Assembly: GCF_017868775.1 (NCBI RefSeq)
Contig: NZ_CP053381.1
Span: forward strand, 1,984,001-2,048,000
Length of the DNA stretch: 64,000 nt
DNA from: Billgrantia sulfidoxydans
GTDB lineage: Bacteria > Pseudomonadota > Gammaproteobacteria > Pseudomonadales > Halomonadaceae
Reading direction: 5' to 3'
The notes below the pieces were generated by a model. It saw nothing but the letters and a program-made list of their open reading frames with translations. It did no database searches and had not been told where the DNA came from. This document shows positions 27,127 to 36,556 of this stretch, one piece after another. The translations under genes were made by a program, and so were the position numbers. The number at the start of each line of letters is the position of its first letter. Positions within the stretch are counted from its first letter, which is position 1.

Positions 27127-27882
27127 ATGTCTAGCTACGGGAAGGATGGACATGGCTGCATGGCCGAGGTTTCCGACTGCCTCGCGTGCTACCTCAACGT
27201 GCTGAGCAAACCTGAGGGGTTGCCGGACGAGGAAAGATTGCTGCTCGACGACATCGTCGTCCCCCCCCTCCGGCTCGAAAAGCGCGATGTACTCTGTTCC
27301 CAAGGAGCATCGTTCGATGCGCTCTACGCGGTACGTACCGGCTGCCTCAAGCAGGAGACCGCCATCGACAGCGCCGAGACGTTGCTGACCGCCTTCTGGC
27401 TTCCCGGTGACCTCATTGGTTGTGATGCCATCGACTCGGGGCGCTATGCCGGAACCGTCAGCGCGCTCGAAACCGCTACGCTTTGCCAGCTCCCGTTCGA
27501 CCGGCTCGAGACCTTCAGGCACCGCTTGCCCAGGCTGTGCAGACGTCTCCAGAACTGCATCAGCCGAAGCCTGCGCGAGGAGCGGTTGAATCTGCACCAA
27601 CTGCTGGGACGAACGGCCGAGGCGCGTGTGGCTTGCTTCCTGCTCGCGATATCGGCCTGCTTCCAACGCCGTGGTTACTCGCCCAGAAGCTTTCGTCTGC
27701 CGATGTCGCGAAGCGATATCGGCAGCTATCTGGGCCTGACCCAGGAGACCGTCGGCAGGACGTTCATGGCCTACCAGGCTCAGCGGCTGCTTGCCGTGCG
27801 TGGGCGTGAGTATCATCTTCTCGACCTGGCCCGGCTCGAGCGGTTGGCCTCTTCTCCCGGCAGGCGGCAGAAGAGGCCTTGA
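27127..27882 (+). CDS. CRP/FNR-family regulator with FNR-like cysteines
   Basis: A 251-residue regulator with an N-terminal cyclic-nucleotide-type beta-roll (residues 35-130), a dimer helix and a C-terminal winged HTH (about 195-215, RSDIGSYLGLTQETVGRTF). N-terminal cysteines lie at 11, 18 and 21 (C-x6-C-x2-C), and Cys120 in ALETATLCQLPFD aligns with Cys122 of FNR, so an oxygen-sensing Fe-S cluster is plausible although the N-terminal spacing is not the FNR one. The recognition helix has ETVGR, between the FNR (ETISR) and CRP (RETVGR) types. ATG 27127 is preferred; a longer frame is open upstream. A -10-like TATACT lies near 27088-27093. Confidence 0.85.
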   Translation: MSSYGKDGHGCMAEVSDCLACYLNVLSKPEGLPDEERLLLDDIVVPPLRLEKRDVLCSQGASFDALYAVRTGCLKQETAIDSAETLLTAFWLPGDLIGCDAIDSGRYAGTVSALETATLCQLPFDRLETFRHRLPRLCRRLQNCISRSLREERLNLHQLLGRTAEARVACFLLAISACFQRRGYSPRSFRLPMSRSDIGSYLGLTQETVGRTFMAYQAQRLLAVRGREYHLLDLARLERLASSPGRRQKRP

Positions 27883-27896
27883 GGCTGACGGATCGG

Positions 27897-28391
27897 TCAG
27901 GCTTGCCGTAACCGCACGGGCGATTGATGGTGCTGCTCCCAGAACTCGAGCAGCACGCGGCACTCACCCTCCTTCTCCCTGGCGAAGCTCAGGAAGGGCT
28001 GATGCAGTTCCGCCGTGGCGTTGGTGTCGACGAGCCACTCGAAGAAGTTCTTCGATTCCACTGCGGCGCGTATGGCCTGCTCGACCACCTGGTTTCCGGT
28101 GGCGTCGTCGACGATGAAAAAATGCCGGTCGTTCAGGGCACAGCGCGGCACCCCCGCGGGCAATGCCATGACGCAGGCATCGAGCTCGAGGCTGCGGGCC
28201 GCCTGGCGAAGGGTGTCGAGCCGCTTTTCGCACTGCAGGCCCAGCGTGGCCATCAAGCGGCTCGTCTGCGGCGCTTTCGGCAGGAAACTGAGCGCCAGCC
28301 GGCGGTAACGCCTCAGTTCGGCCGCCTCGTGGGTATTGGCGAGCGTCAGCTGTTCGTGTGGCAGGAGCAACAGGGAATCGGTCTGTGTCAT
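27897..28391 (-). CDS. Uncharacterised helical (possibly ferritin-like) protein
   Basis: A 164-residue protein that I cannot assign. It is rich in helix-forming residues; the stretch ELRRYRRLALSFLPKAPQTS followed by LMATLGLQCEKRLDTL recalls the helix pairs of rubrerythrin- or ferritin-like proteins, but metal ligands cannot be confirmed by eye. ATG 28391 is chosen; a longer frame upstream runs through a spacer with iterated repeats. The ribosome site is weak. It converges with the FNR-like regulator gene (14 bases between stops). Confidence 0.65.
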   Translation of the reverse strand: MTQTDSLLLLPHEQLTLANTHEAAELRRYRRLALSFLPKAPQTSRLMATLGLQCEKRLDTLRQAARSLELDACVMALPAGVPRCALNDRHFFIVDDATGNQVVEQAIRAAVESKNFFEWLVDTNATAELHQPFLSFAREKEGECRVLLEFWEQHHQSPVRLRQA

Positions 28392-28400
28392 GGGTTTTTC

Positions 28401-28441
28401 TGTCCGCTTTGTTTTGTCCGCGTTGTTTATCCGCGTGGTTT
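28401..28441 (-). repeat. Three iterated 13-14 bp repeats before the helical-protein gene
   Basis: On the plus strand, TGTCCGCTTTGTTT (28401-28414), TGTCCGCGTTGTT (28415-28427) and TATCCGCGTGGTTT (28428-28441) follow one another. They start 10 bases upstream of the minus-strand ATG at 28391, so they lie in its leader and overlap the place of a ribosome site. They could be a protein-binding array or simple repeat expansion. Confidence 0.55.
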
Positions 28442-28557
28442 TGTTCAATGACTGCCTGGAGTGGGTAGGCGAAGCAATCTTAGGAAGGTGGCGTGGCCTG
28501 CTGCAACGACAGTTGTCATATTGTCCGTCGATGGTGAGCGTGTGCTCTGAAATGTGT

Positions 28558-28571
28558 TTGATCTTGCACAA
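28558..28571 (+). promoter_or_regulatory. Possible FNR/ANR-type half-conserved box
   Basis: TTGAT-N4-CACAA matches eight of ten conserved positions of the FNR/ANR dyad TTGAT-N4-ATCAA. It lies between the minus-strand helical-protein gene and fumC, about 96 bases before the fumC start. The nearby FNR-like gene makes the idea reasonable, but one half-site is weak. Confidence 0.35.
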
Positions 28572-28666
28572 GAAAAAGGCTTGGAAATCCGCAGCCGCCG
28601 AGATGCCTTGAACGCGCCGGCCGTTGCCGCCATGGTGAAGGGGAGGACGACAAGCGAGGGAGTGAC

Positions 28667-30046
<1,380 letters not shown>

Positions 30047-30055
30047 TGGGCGGCC

Positions 30056-31126
30056 TCACGTCTGCTGGTCGCGAGCGCGGGCCTCGCGGATGGTCTGGCG
30101 CGCCCAGGCGCGCTCGTCACCGTCGGCCTCGGGCGTGTCGTGTTCGTCACTGCGCGACGGGCGAAAGCAGAGCGTGGCCAGGATCGGGAAGTGATCCGAG
30201 CCGAAGCCCGGCAGCCTCTCCAGCCTCTTCAAGGTGAAGTGCTCGCTGGTAAAGATGTGGTCCAGGGGCCAGCGCAGCAGCGGGTAGCGGGCGTGGAAGG
30301 TACTGTACCTACCACGCCCCCGACGCGGGTCGAGCATGCCGCTGATGCGGCAGAACAAGCGGGTGGTGCGCGACCAGGCCACGTCGTTGAGGTCGCCGGC
30401 GACGATGGTGGGCGTGGGGTGGCGATGGATCTCCTTGCCGACCAGGAGCAGCTCGGCATCGCGCCAGAGCGTCTCCTCGCTCTCGTTGGGGGCGGGCGGC
30501 CGCGGATGCAGGGCGTGTAGCGTCAGCCTGTCGCCGCTCGTGAGCGTCACTTCGGTATGGATCGAGGGGATATCGTCCTGAATCAGCCATTCGACGCGGG
30601 TGTTGCCCAGTGGCAGCCGAGAGTAGAGGTGCATGCCGTAGAGGTTGTCCAGGGGGATCTTGACGCTGTTTGGCCAGTGCTCCTCGAGTGCCTGATCGAG
30701 CCGTTCCTGCCACCAGCTGTCCGACTCGAGGGTCAGCACGACATCTGGGTCGTGCTGCCGAATGATCTCGATGAGTCGGCTGGCCTGGCGATTGGGCGTC
30801 AGCACGTTGGCAATCAGCAGTGTGAGGCAGCGCTCCTGTTGGCCGGGTTCCGCCGCCTGAACCTGGACGGGCCACAGGCGGGTCCAGGGCAGGATGAAGC
30901 GGGCCTGGAGCACCACCACGAGCAGGTTCGACGCGAGCAGCGCCCACCGCCAGGGAGGATCGAGGGGAAGCGAGAGCAGGGCGGTGACCAGGGCGGCACA
31001 CGCCAGCTGCAGCCGCGGGAATTCACAGGCGCGTATCCACCACCAGCGGAGCGGCAGCTTGGCGATGAGCGTGGCGGCGAGCAGCATGGCCGTCACCGCG
31101 GCGAGCGCGACGGAGGAGAAGGTCAT
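30056..31126 (-). CDS. Membrane-anchored endonuclease/exonuclease/phosphatase family protein
   Basis: A 356-residue protein with two or three N-terminal membrane helices (about residues 5-85) and a C-terminal EEP-fold domain (from residue 100). Catalytic motifs of the fold are visible: LTLESDSWW with the metal-binding Glu, AGDLNDVAWS, and GSDHFPI with the catalytic Asp-His near residue 315. The layout resembles YafD-type proteins. Substrate (nucleic acid, phosphoinositide-like or other phosphodiester) cannot be read. It follows glpD on the same strand, separated by a hairpin. Confidence 0.85.
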   Translation of the reverse strand: MTFSSVALAAVTAMLLAATLIAKLPLRWWWIRACEFPRLQLACAALVTALLSLPLDPPWRWALLASNLLVVVLQARFILPWTRLWPVQVQAAEPGQQERCLTLLIANVLTPNRQASRLIEIIRQHDPDVVLTLESDSWWQERLDQALEEHWPNSVKIPLDNLYGMHLYSRLPLGNTRVEWLIQDDIPSIHTEVTLTSGDRLTLHALHPRPPAPNESEETLWRDAELLLVGKEIHRHPTPTIVAGDLNDVAWSRTTRLFCRISGMLDPRRGRGRYSTFHARYPLLRWPLDHIFTSEHFTLKRLERLPGFGSDHFPILATLCFRPSRSDEHDTPEADGDERAWARQTIREARARDQQT

Positions 31127-31153
31127 GGGCCCCTGGCCTGGCGGCGAAAGAAC

Positions 31154-31170
31154 GGTGAAGCGTCTTCACC
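31154..31170 (-). terminator. Hairpin after glpD
   Basis: GGTGAAG (31154-31160) pairs with CTTCACC (31164-31170); on the minus strand GTTCTTTC follows. It lies 23 bases past the glpD stop and probably serves as a modest terminator. Confidence 0.6.
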
Positions 31171-31192
31171 TTCAGCCTAAGCGATATGAGCC

Positions 31193-32695
31193 TCATGCGG
31201 CCAGCCCGTGGCGGTGCTTTTCGGTATGCCGCTTGAGGGCCTCCACCTGGCGCGGCGTGAGGCGCAGGCCGAGCTTGGTCCGCCGCCACAGGATGTCCTC
31301 GACATCGAGCGCCCACTCATGCTCGATGAGGTAGTCGGCTTCGGCGGCCGTCAAGCCGCCGCCGAACTCCTCTCCCAGGTCATCGGGCCCCTCGGCGCCT
31401 TCGAGAAAGCGCAGGCACAGGCTGCCGTAGCTGCGCGCGAAGCGCCGGGCGCGTGCCTCGCCGAGCCAGGGATACTCGCGAAGCAGGCGGGTCATGAAGG
31501 GCTCCTGGCCGTCGATGTCGCCTCCCGGCAAGGCAGCCGTTGCGGTCCAGCTCGGCCCCATGCCCGGCAGGGCGGGAGCGAGCTGCTTCAGGGCGGCCTC
31601 CGCCAGCTTGCGGTAGGTGGTGATCTTGCCCCCAAACACCGAGAGCAGCGGGGCGCCGGTATCGTCCAGCGCCAAGGTGTAGTCGCGGGTCATGGCTGAA
31701 GGGTCGGCCGATTCGTCGTCGCACAGGGGACGTACGCCCGAAAAGCTCGTGATCACGTCGCGGCGGTCGAGCTGGCGGCGGAAGTGCTGGTTGACCACGC
31801 CGAGCAGGTAGTCGGTCTCCTCCTCGCTGATGGCGGCCTGCCTCGGGTCGCCGCGATAGTGGCGGTCCGTGGTGCCGATCAGGCTGAAATCGTCTTCGTA
31901 GGGCAGCACGAAGACGATGCGGCGATCACTGTTCTGCAGGATGTAGGCACGCTCGTCGGCGTTGAGGCGCGGCACGACGATATGGCTGCCTTGAATCATG
32001 CGAATGGCGTAGCGCGAAGGACGCGCCGCCTGTTCGCGCACCACTTTCTCGACCCAGGGCCCCGCGGCGTTGACCAGGGTTCGCGCGTGGCGCTCGAAGC
32101 GCTCACCGCTGCGCACGTCCTCCAGTTCGATGCGCCAGGCCCCGTTTTCTTCCTGCGCTCCGGTGCAGCGCGTGCGCACCAGGATTTCCGCTCCGCCCTC
32201 ACGCGCCTGAAGCGCATTGAGCACCACGAGGCGTGCGTCGTCGACCCAACAGTCCGAATATTCGAAACCGCGCATCAGCTCCGGCTTGAGCGGGGAATCG
32301 CCGGTAAAGCGCACGCCACGCGAGCCGGGCAGCGTCTTGCGCTTGCCCAGATGGTCGTAGAGGAACAGCCCGGCGCGGATCATCCAGGCGGGGCGCAGGT
32401 GGGAGCGGTGGGGCAGGATGAAGCGCAGCGGCCAGATGATGTGTGGCGCCTTGCGCAGCAGGACCTCCCGCTCGCGCAGGGCTTCACCGACGAGGCGGAA
32501 CTCGCGATGTTCCAGATAGCGCAGGCCGCCATGGATCAGCTTACTGCTCGCCGATGACGTGGCGCCGGCCAGGTCGCCCTGTTCGCACAGGCCGACCGTC
32601 AGCCCGCGGCCGGCGGCGTCGTTGGCGATGCCGGCCCCGTTGATGCCGCCGCCGATGATGAACATGTCGAGTAGCTTGCGAGACGTCTGTGCCAT
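31193..32695 (-). CDS. glpD: Aerobic glycerol-3-phosphate dehydrogenase
   Basis: A 500-residue FAD-dependent enzyme of the inner membrane, oxidising glycerol 3-phosphate to dihydroxyacetone phosphate and passing electrons to quinone. The FAD-binding DMFIIGGGINGAGIANDAAG is at residues 10-29, and SKLIHGGLRYLEH, a family signature, is near residues 52-64. ATG 32695 is chosen by homology; the longer frame upstream runs through the operator region. GlpR operators lie just upstream, so the gene is probably induced by glycerol 3-phosphate. Confidence 0.97.
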   Translation of the reverse strand: MAQTSRKLLDMFIIGGGINGAGIANDAAGRGLTVGLCEQGDLAGATSSASSKLIHGGLRYLEHREFRLVGEALREREVLLRKAPHIIWPLRFILPHRSHLRPAWMIRAGLFLYDHLGKRKTLPGSRGVRFTGDSPLKPELMRGFEYSDCWVDDARLVVLNALQAREGGAEILVRTRCTGAQEENGAWRIELEDVRSGERFERHARTLVNAAGPWVEKVVREQAARPSRYAIRMIQGSHIVVPRLNADERAYILQNSDRRIVFVLPYEDDFSLIGTTDRHYRGDPRQAAISEEETDYLLGVVNQHFRRQLDRRDVITSFSGVRPLCDDESADPSAMTRDYTLALDDTGAPLLSVFGGKITTYRKLAEAALKQLAPALPGMGPSWTATAALPGGDIDGQEPFMTRLLREYPWLGEARARRFARSYGSLCLRFLEGAEGPDDLGEEFGGGLTAAEADYLIEHEWALDVEDILWRRTKLGLRLTPRQVEALKRHTEKHRHGLAA

Positions 32696-32749
32696 GGGAG
32701 AAGAGACTCCGAACTTGGGGCCGCGGAAGCGGTGCCGATCCCACCGTTG

Positions 32750-32788
32750 ATGTTTGAAAACGAACATAGAGCAATCGAAAGCGAACAT
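32750..32788 (-). promoter_or_regulatory. GlpR operators upstream of glpD
   Basis: ATGTTTG-AAAA-CGAACAT at 32750-32767 matches 13 of 14 half-site positions of the GlpR operator consensus (ATGTTCG-N4-CGAACAT). A second CGAACAT half-site at 32782-32788 lies 21 bp further on, with a poor partner. Both sit 55-95 bases upstream of the glpD start and close to the end of glpR. Confidence 0.8.
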
Positions 32789-32800
32789 CAAGGGTTCGAA

Positions 32801-32838
32801 GACGACATTGCCGACACCAGGGTGTCGGCAATGTCGTC
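32801..32838 (-). terminator. Strong hairpin between glpR and glpD
   Basis: An 18-bp perfect stem (32801-32818 with 32821-32838) begins 17 bases after the glpR stop on the minus strand. On that strand it is followed by TTCGAACC rather than a T run. It should separate glpR from glpD transcription, leaving glpD under its own operators. Confidence 0.8.
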
Positions 32839-32855
32839 TGGCCGGCGAGTCGGGG

Positions 32856-33614
32856 TCAGGCGATGTGCAGGGCGACGTCGTTGACCTGCATGAGATGCAC
32901 GATGCGCTCAGGCGGCTGGCGGTCGGTGAAGAGCGCATCCAGCTGAGCGATGTTGCCCTGGCGGACGACGGGATTGCGATGGAACTTGGAGTGGTCGGCG
33001 GTCAGGTAGACTTGGCGGGAATTGAGAATGATGGCCTGGGCGACGCGGGCTTCCTGGTAGTCGAATTCCAGCAGCGAACCATCCTCGTCGATGCCGCTGA
33101 TGCCGATGATGCCGAAGTCCACCTTGAACTGGTTGATGAAGTCGATTGTCGCCTCGCCGATGATGCCGCCATCCCGCGAGCGAACCTGGCCGCCGGCGAT
33201 GATGACGTTGAAGTCCTCCTTGTGCTGGAGGATGGCCGCCACGTTGAGGTTGTTGGTGATCACCTCGAGACCCTGGTGGTCGAGCAGGGCTTCTGCGACC
33301 ACTTCGTTGCTGGTGCCGATGTTGATGAACAGCGAGGCGTGATCGGGTATGTGCCTGGCCACCAGGGCGGCGATGCGTCGCTTGGCGTCGAGATTGAGGT
33401 TCTTGCGCGTGCTGTAGGCGGTGTTGACGGTGCTCGACTCGAGCCCCGCCCCGCCATGCACGCGGCGGATCATGCCCTCTTCCGCCAGCGCATTGAGGTC
33501 GCGACGAATGGTCTGGGGGGTGACGGAGAAGTGTTCGGTCAACTGCTCGATGCTGGCATAGCCCTGACGGCGCACGAGGTCAATGATGGCATCTTGGCGC
33601 TGTTGCTGGTTCAT
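32856..33614 (-). CDS. glpR: Glycerol-3-phosphate regulon repressor
   Basis: A 252-residue DeoR-family repressor. The N-terminal HTH is at residues 18-45 (YASIEQLTEHFSVTPQTIRR), and the C-terminal sugar-phosphate sensor domain contains NIGTSNEVVAEALL and ADHSKFHRN. Its ligand is expected to be glycerol 3-phosphate, given the placement between glpD and glpK and the CGAACAT operators near both genes. Full length, divergent from glpK. Confidence 0.95.
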   Translation of the reverse strand: MNQQQRQDAIIDLVRRQGYASIEQLTEHFSVTPQTIRRDLNALAEEGMIRRVHGGAGLESSTVNTAYSTRKNLNLDAKRRIAALVARHIPDHASLFINIGTSNEVVAEALLDHQGLEVITNNLNVAAILQHKEDFNVIIAGGQVRSRDGGIIGEATIDFINQFKVDFGIIGISGIDEDGSLLEFDYQEARVAQAIILNSRQVYLTADHSKFHRNPVVRQGNIAQLDALFTDRQPPERIVHLMQVNDVALHIA

Positions 33615-33706
33615 GTCGGCTCCCTTTCGATCACGCGAGTGTAAGCGATTCGGCGCGCCGTCGGCAGGCGGTTACGGCCGTATTCTACGAAAGTCGTAAA
33701 GCAATG

Positions 33707-33746
33707 CGAACATTCTCAAGTACTCTTGGTGATCATAAACGAACAT
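33707..33746 (+). promoter_or_regulatory. Candidate GlpR sites in the glpR-glpK spacer
   Basis: Two perfect CGAACAT half-sites lie at 33707-33713 and 33740-33746, 33 bp apart (about three helical turns). The second has a four-of-seven partner half (GTGATCA at 33729-33735). They lie between divergent glpR and glpK and could control both. Confidence 0.6.
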
Positions 33747-33764
33747 ACAATGACGAGACCTAAC

Positions 33765-35252
33765 ATGGCCGACTATCTTCTTGCCATCGACCAGGGCACC
33801 ACCAGCTCACGCGCCATCCTCTTCGACCGCGGCGCTCATGTGGTGCGTGTGGCACAGCGTGAGTTTCCCCAGCACTTCCCCCGTGACGGCTGGGTCGAGC
33901 ACGCGCCCCAGGACATCTGGGACACGGTGCTGGCGACATGTCGTGAGGTGGTGGAAGCCTCGGGCGTTGCGCCCGAGGCGCTGGCCGGCATCGGCATGAC
34001 CAACCAGCGCGAGACCACGCTGCTGTGGGACCGAGCGACGGGGCGGCCGCTCTACAACGCCATCGTCTGGCAGGACCGGCGTACCGCCGACTTCTGCCAG
34101 CAGCTGCGCGACCAGGGCCATGGCGCGCTCGTCCAGTCGCGCACCGGGTTGCTGATCGACCCCTACTTCTCGGCGACCAAGCTGGCCTGGCTGCTGGACA
34201 ACGTCGAGGGGGCCCGGGAGCGCGCCGAGCGCGGCGAACTCGCCTTCGGCACGGTGGACAGCTTCCTGCTGTGGCAGCTGACCGGTGGCCGCGTGCATGC
34301 CACCGACGCCACCAACGCTTCGCGCACGATGCTGTTCAACATCCATACCCAGCAGTGGGACGACGAGCTGCTCGGGCTGTTCGGCATCCCGCGGGGGCTG
34401 TTACCCGAGGTGCGCGACAGCAGCGACGACTTCGGTACCGCGCAAGCCGAGTGGCTGGGGGCCGAACTGCCGATCGGCGGGGTAGTCGGCGACCAGCAGG
34501 CGGCGCTGGTGGGGCAGGCCTGTTTCGAACCGGGCATGGGCAAGAGTACCTATGGTACCGGTTGCTTCATGGTGCTCAACACCGGCGACAGGCCGGCGGC
34601 ATCGCGCAATCGGCTGCTGACCACGGTGGCCTATCGGCTGGGTGGCAAGACCACCTATGCCATGGAGGGCAGCATCTTCGTGGCCGGCGCGGCGGTGCAG
34701 TGGCTGCGCGACGGACTCAAGCTGTTCAAGGAGGCGGCCGAGACCGAGGCCTTGGCCCGACAGACTCGCGACGGTCATAGCGTCTACCTGGTGCCTGCCT
34801 TCACCGGCCTCGGGGCGCCGCACTGGGATCCCAAGGCGAGAGGGGCGATTCTCGGCCTGACCCGGGACACCGGTATCGCCGAGATCGTGGCTGCCGGACT
34901 GCAGGCGGTGTGCTACCAGACCCGCGACCTGCAGGCCTGCATGAGCGACGACATGGGGGTGTCCCCGGGCACGCTGCGCGTCGATGGCGGCATGGCGGCC
35001 AACTCGTGGCTGGTGCAGTTCCTGGCCGACATGCTGGGGGTGCAGGTCGACCGGCCCACGGTGCTCGAGACGACGGCGCTGGGGGCCGCCTACATGGCTG
35101 GGCTGCGCTTCGGCTGGTACCGCGACCTGGAGGAGATCGCCGAGCTCTGGCGCTGCGAGAGGAGCTTCACGCCTAGCATGCCGGAAGCCGAGCGTGAGCG
35201 GCTTTACGGAGGCTGGCTCGAAGCGGTGGAGCGTGTAAAAAGCACCGCCTGA
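33765..35252 (+). CDS. glpK: Glycerol kinase
   Basis: A 495-residue FGGY-family kinase phosphorylating glycerol to glycerol 3-phosphate. [18 protein letters not shown] opens the N-terminal ATPase fold at residues 4-21; [23 protein letters not shown] and the C-terminal [18 protein letters not shown] are family motifs. Three in-frame starts are possible (TTG 33726, ATG 33750, ATG 33765); the last is chosen because it gives the canonical N-terminus and has a GACGAGA site, while the others overlap a GlpR half-site. No glpF is adjacent. Confidence 0.97.
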   Translation: MADYLLAIDQGTTSSRAILFDRGAHVVRVAQREFPQHFPRDGWVEHAPQDIWDTVLATCREVVEASGVAPEALAGIGMTNQRETTLLWDRATGRPLYNAIVWQDRRTADFCQQLRDQGHGALVQSRTGLLIDPYFSATKLAWLLDNVEGARERAERGELAFGTVDSFLLWQLTGGRVHATDATNASRTMLFNIHTQQWDDELLGLFGIPRGLLPEVRDSSDDFGTAQAEWLGAELPIGGVVGDQQAALVGQACFEPGMGKSTYGTGCFMVLNTGDRPAASRNRLLTTVAYRLGGKTTYAMEGSIFVAGAAVQWLRDGLKLFKEAAETEALARQTRDGHSVYLVPAFTGLGAPHWDPKARGAILGLTRDTGIAEIVAAGLQAVCYQTRDLQACMSDDMGVSPGTLRVDGGMAANSWLVQFLADMLGVQVDRPTVLETTALGAAYMAGLRFGWYRDLEEIAELWRCERSFTPSMPEAERERLYGGWLEAVERVKSTA

Positions 35253-35255
35253 AGC

Positions 35256-35283
35256 TTGCAAAAGGCAGCGATATCGGTAAGAT
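35256..35283 (+). promoter_or_regulatory. Sigma-70 type promoter for the tRNA-Val pair
   Basis: TTGCAA (35256-35261), a 16-base spacer and TAAGAT (35278-35283) form a reasonable housekeeping promoter. It begins right after the glpK stop. The predicted start near 35290 leaves a precursor leader of about 80 bases before the first tRNA. Confidence 0.55.
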
Positions 35284-35371
35284 ATGCATCCGTTGCCGCA
35301 GCGCAGATGTGGCGGTAACAGGCGGCCTGTCATTCGCAAGATGTGGAGGCAGGCGCAAAAAAGCCGGAAGC

Positions 35372-35448
35372 AGGACCATAGCTCAGTTGGTTAGAGCGCC
35401 ACGTTGACATCGTGGAGGTCGGCGGTTCAAATCCGCCTGGTCCTACCA
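35372..35448 (+). tRNA. tRNA-Val(GAC), copy 1
   Basis: A 77-base cloverleaf with CCA encoded. Acceptor AGGACCA pairs with TGGTCCT, the anticodon arm is CCACG-TTGACAT-CGTGG with anticodon GAC, and the T arm is GGCGG-TTCAAAT-CCGCC. GAC reads valine codons GUC and GUU. It is followed 17 bases later by a second, nearly identical gene. Confidence 0.97.
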
Positions 35449-35465
35449 GCTTTCACATCGCCTTC

Positions 35466-35542
35466 AGGACCATAGCTCAGTTGGTTAGAGCGCCACGTTG
35501 ACATCGTGGAGGTCAGCGGTTCAAATCCGCTTGGTCCTACCA
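35466..35542 (+). tRNA. tRNA-Val(GAC), copy 2
   Basis: Identical to copy 1 except for one base pair of the T stem, which is A-T here (AGCGG/CCGCT) and G-C in copy 1. The pairing is kept, so both should fold. Both are probably cut from one precursor ending at the terminator at 35552-35582. Confidence 0.97.
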
Positions 35543-35551
35543 GTTTCTCGG

Positions 35552-35585
35552 AACGCCCCATGGCCCTGTGCCATGGGGCGTTTCT
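35552..35585 (+). terminator. Terminator of the tRNA-Val operon
   Basis: A 13-bp perfect stem (35552-35564 with 35570-35582) with a five-base loop, followed by TTCTGCTTT. It lies nine bases after the second tRNA and just before the convergent msrC stop, so it may serve both directions. Confidence 0.88.
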
Positions 35586-35589
35586 GCTT

Positions 35590-36087
35590 TCACCCGAGCG
35601 GCGTCGGTGCGGCGAGCAGGTCCGGCAGCCGGGTGCGCTCGATGAACACCGCGACCAGCCGCTCGATGCCGGCCTGGTCCTCGGCGCTGAAGCGGGCGTG
35701 GCGAGGGCTGTCCAGGTCGAGCACGCCCCACAGCGTGCCCTCGCGCAAGAGCGGTATCACCAGCTCCGAGTTCGACGCGGCGTCGCAGGCGATATGGTCG
35801 GCGATGGCGTGAACGTCGTCGATGCGTTGCGTCTGGCGGCTGCGGGCGGCCGCGCCACACACGCCCTTGGCGAACGGGATCGGGTTGCAGGCGGGCTTGC
35901 CCTGGAAGGGGCCGAGGGAGAGTCGCTCGGGCTGGCGCTGCAGGTAGAATCCCGCCCAGTTGAGCTCGGGTACCTGCTGCATGATGAAGGCGCAGGTCTG
36001 GGCGGCATTGGCCAACCAGTCGTCGTCATCCAGCAGGGCGTCGAGCTGTCGCGCGAGCAGCGCGTAATCGAGAGCGGCCGATGGCAT
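35590..36087 (-). CDS. msrC: Free methionine-(R)-sulfoxide reductase
   Basis: A 165-residue GAF-domain enzyme of the fRMsr (MsrC/YebR) type, which reduces free methionine-R-sulfoxide in the cytoplasm using thioredoxin. The three redox cysteines are at 67, 77 and 101, with the same spacing (10 and 24) as those known from the Escherichia coli enzyme, within ACNPIPFAKGVCG and HIACDAASNSELV. The C-terminal GVLDLDSPRHARF is also typical. It is divergent from the thiamine-binding-type gene. Confidence 0.93.
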   Translation of the reverse strand: MPSAALDYALLARQLDALLDDDDWLANAAQTCAFIMQQVPELNWAGFYLQRQPERLSLGPFQGKPACNPIPFAKGVCGAAARSRQTQRIDDVHAIADHIACDAASNSELVIPLLREGTLWGVLDLDSPRHARFSAEDQAGIERLVAVFIERTRLPDLLAAPTPLG

Positions 36088-36177
36088 GGGGCCTCCTTCT
36101 ATCGGGGTTTGAACAATGGCCGGGGCGACACTAGCTTTCGGGTAGGGATATCCGTTGGTCGATCAGGAGGATTGAGT

Positions 36178-36477
36178 ATGCGTGTGGTTGCCGATGTCAA
36201 TGTCACCCCAATCGGGGCCGGGGCCTCGCTGTCGTCCCATGTCGCCGCCTGCGAGGAGGTGATCGAGGAGGCCGGGCTCAAGTATCGCCTGCATGCCCAT
36301 GGTACCAACCTGGAGGGCTCGTGGGAGGACGTGATGCGGGTCGTCCAGCGCTGCCATGAGGTGCTGCACGAGCGCGGCGCGCCGCGGGTGGACAGTGCGA
36401 TCCGCATCGCCACGGCCACCGACAAGGATCAGAGCCTGGAGGGGCGGATCGAGAAGGTCGAGCGCAAGATAGGCTGA
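36178..36477 (+). CDS. MTH1187/UPF0045 family thiamine-binding-type protein
   Basis: A 99-residue protein with the compact ferredoxin-like fold pattern of the MTH1187/YqgV (UPF0045) family: MRVVADVNVTPIGAGASLS at the start, YRLHAHGTNLEGSWEDVM in the middle. Some members bind thiamine or its pyrimidine precursor. The start at 36178 has an excellent AGGAGG; the frame is open upstream but no comparable site exists. Its biological role is not established. A bidirectional terminator separates it from metQ. Confidence 0.85.
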   Translation: MRVVADVNVTPIGAGASLSSHVAACEEVIEEAGLKYRLHAHGTNLEGSWEDVMRVVQRCHEVLHERGAPRVDSAIRIATATDKDQSLEGRIEKVERKIG

Positions 36478-36502
36478 TTCGAGACCGCCTCTGGCAAACG
36501 AA

Positions 36503-36527
36503 CGGGCCGACGCATGGCGTCGGCCCG
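36503..36527. terminator. Bidirectional terminator between the MTH1187-type gene and metQ
   Basis: A perfect 11-bp stem (36503-36513 with 36517-36527) with an ATG loop lies between convergent genes. T tracts are poor on both sides. Confidence 0.7.
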
Positions 36528-36556
36528 CTGCCGTCAACAGGAAGGCGCGGCTAGGT

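Noticed and set aside
25894..27963. A 689-codon version of the GGDEF gene
   Set aside because: The upstream part is antisense to the FNR-like regulator and unrelated to any domain; ATG 26895 has a good ribosome site and gives a complete PAS-GGDEF protein.
28392..28571. N-terminal extension of the helical protein to 28571
   Set aside because: It would translate the iterated repeats and spacer, giving low-complexity sequence unlike the rest of the protein; the ATG at 28391 is more sensible.
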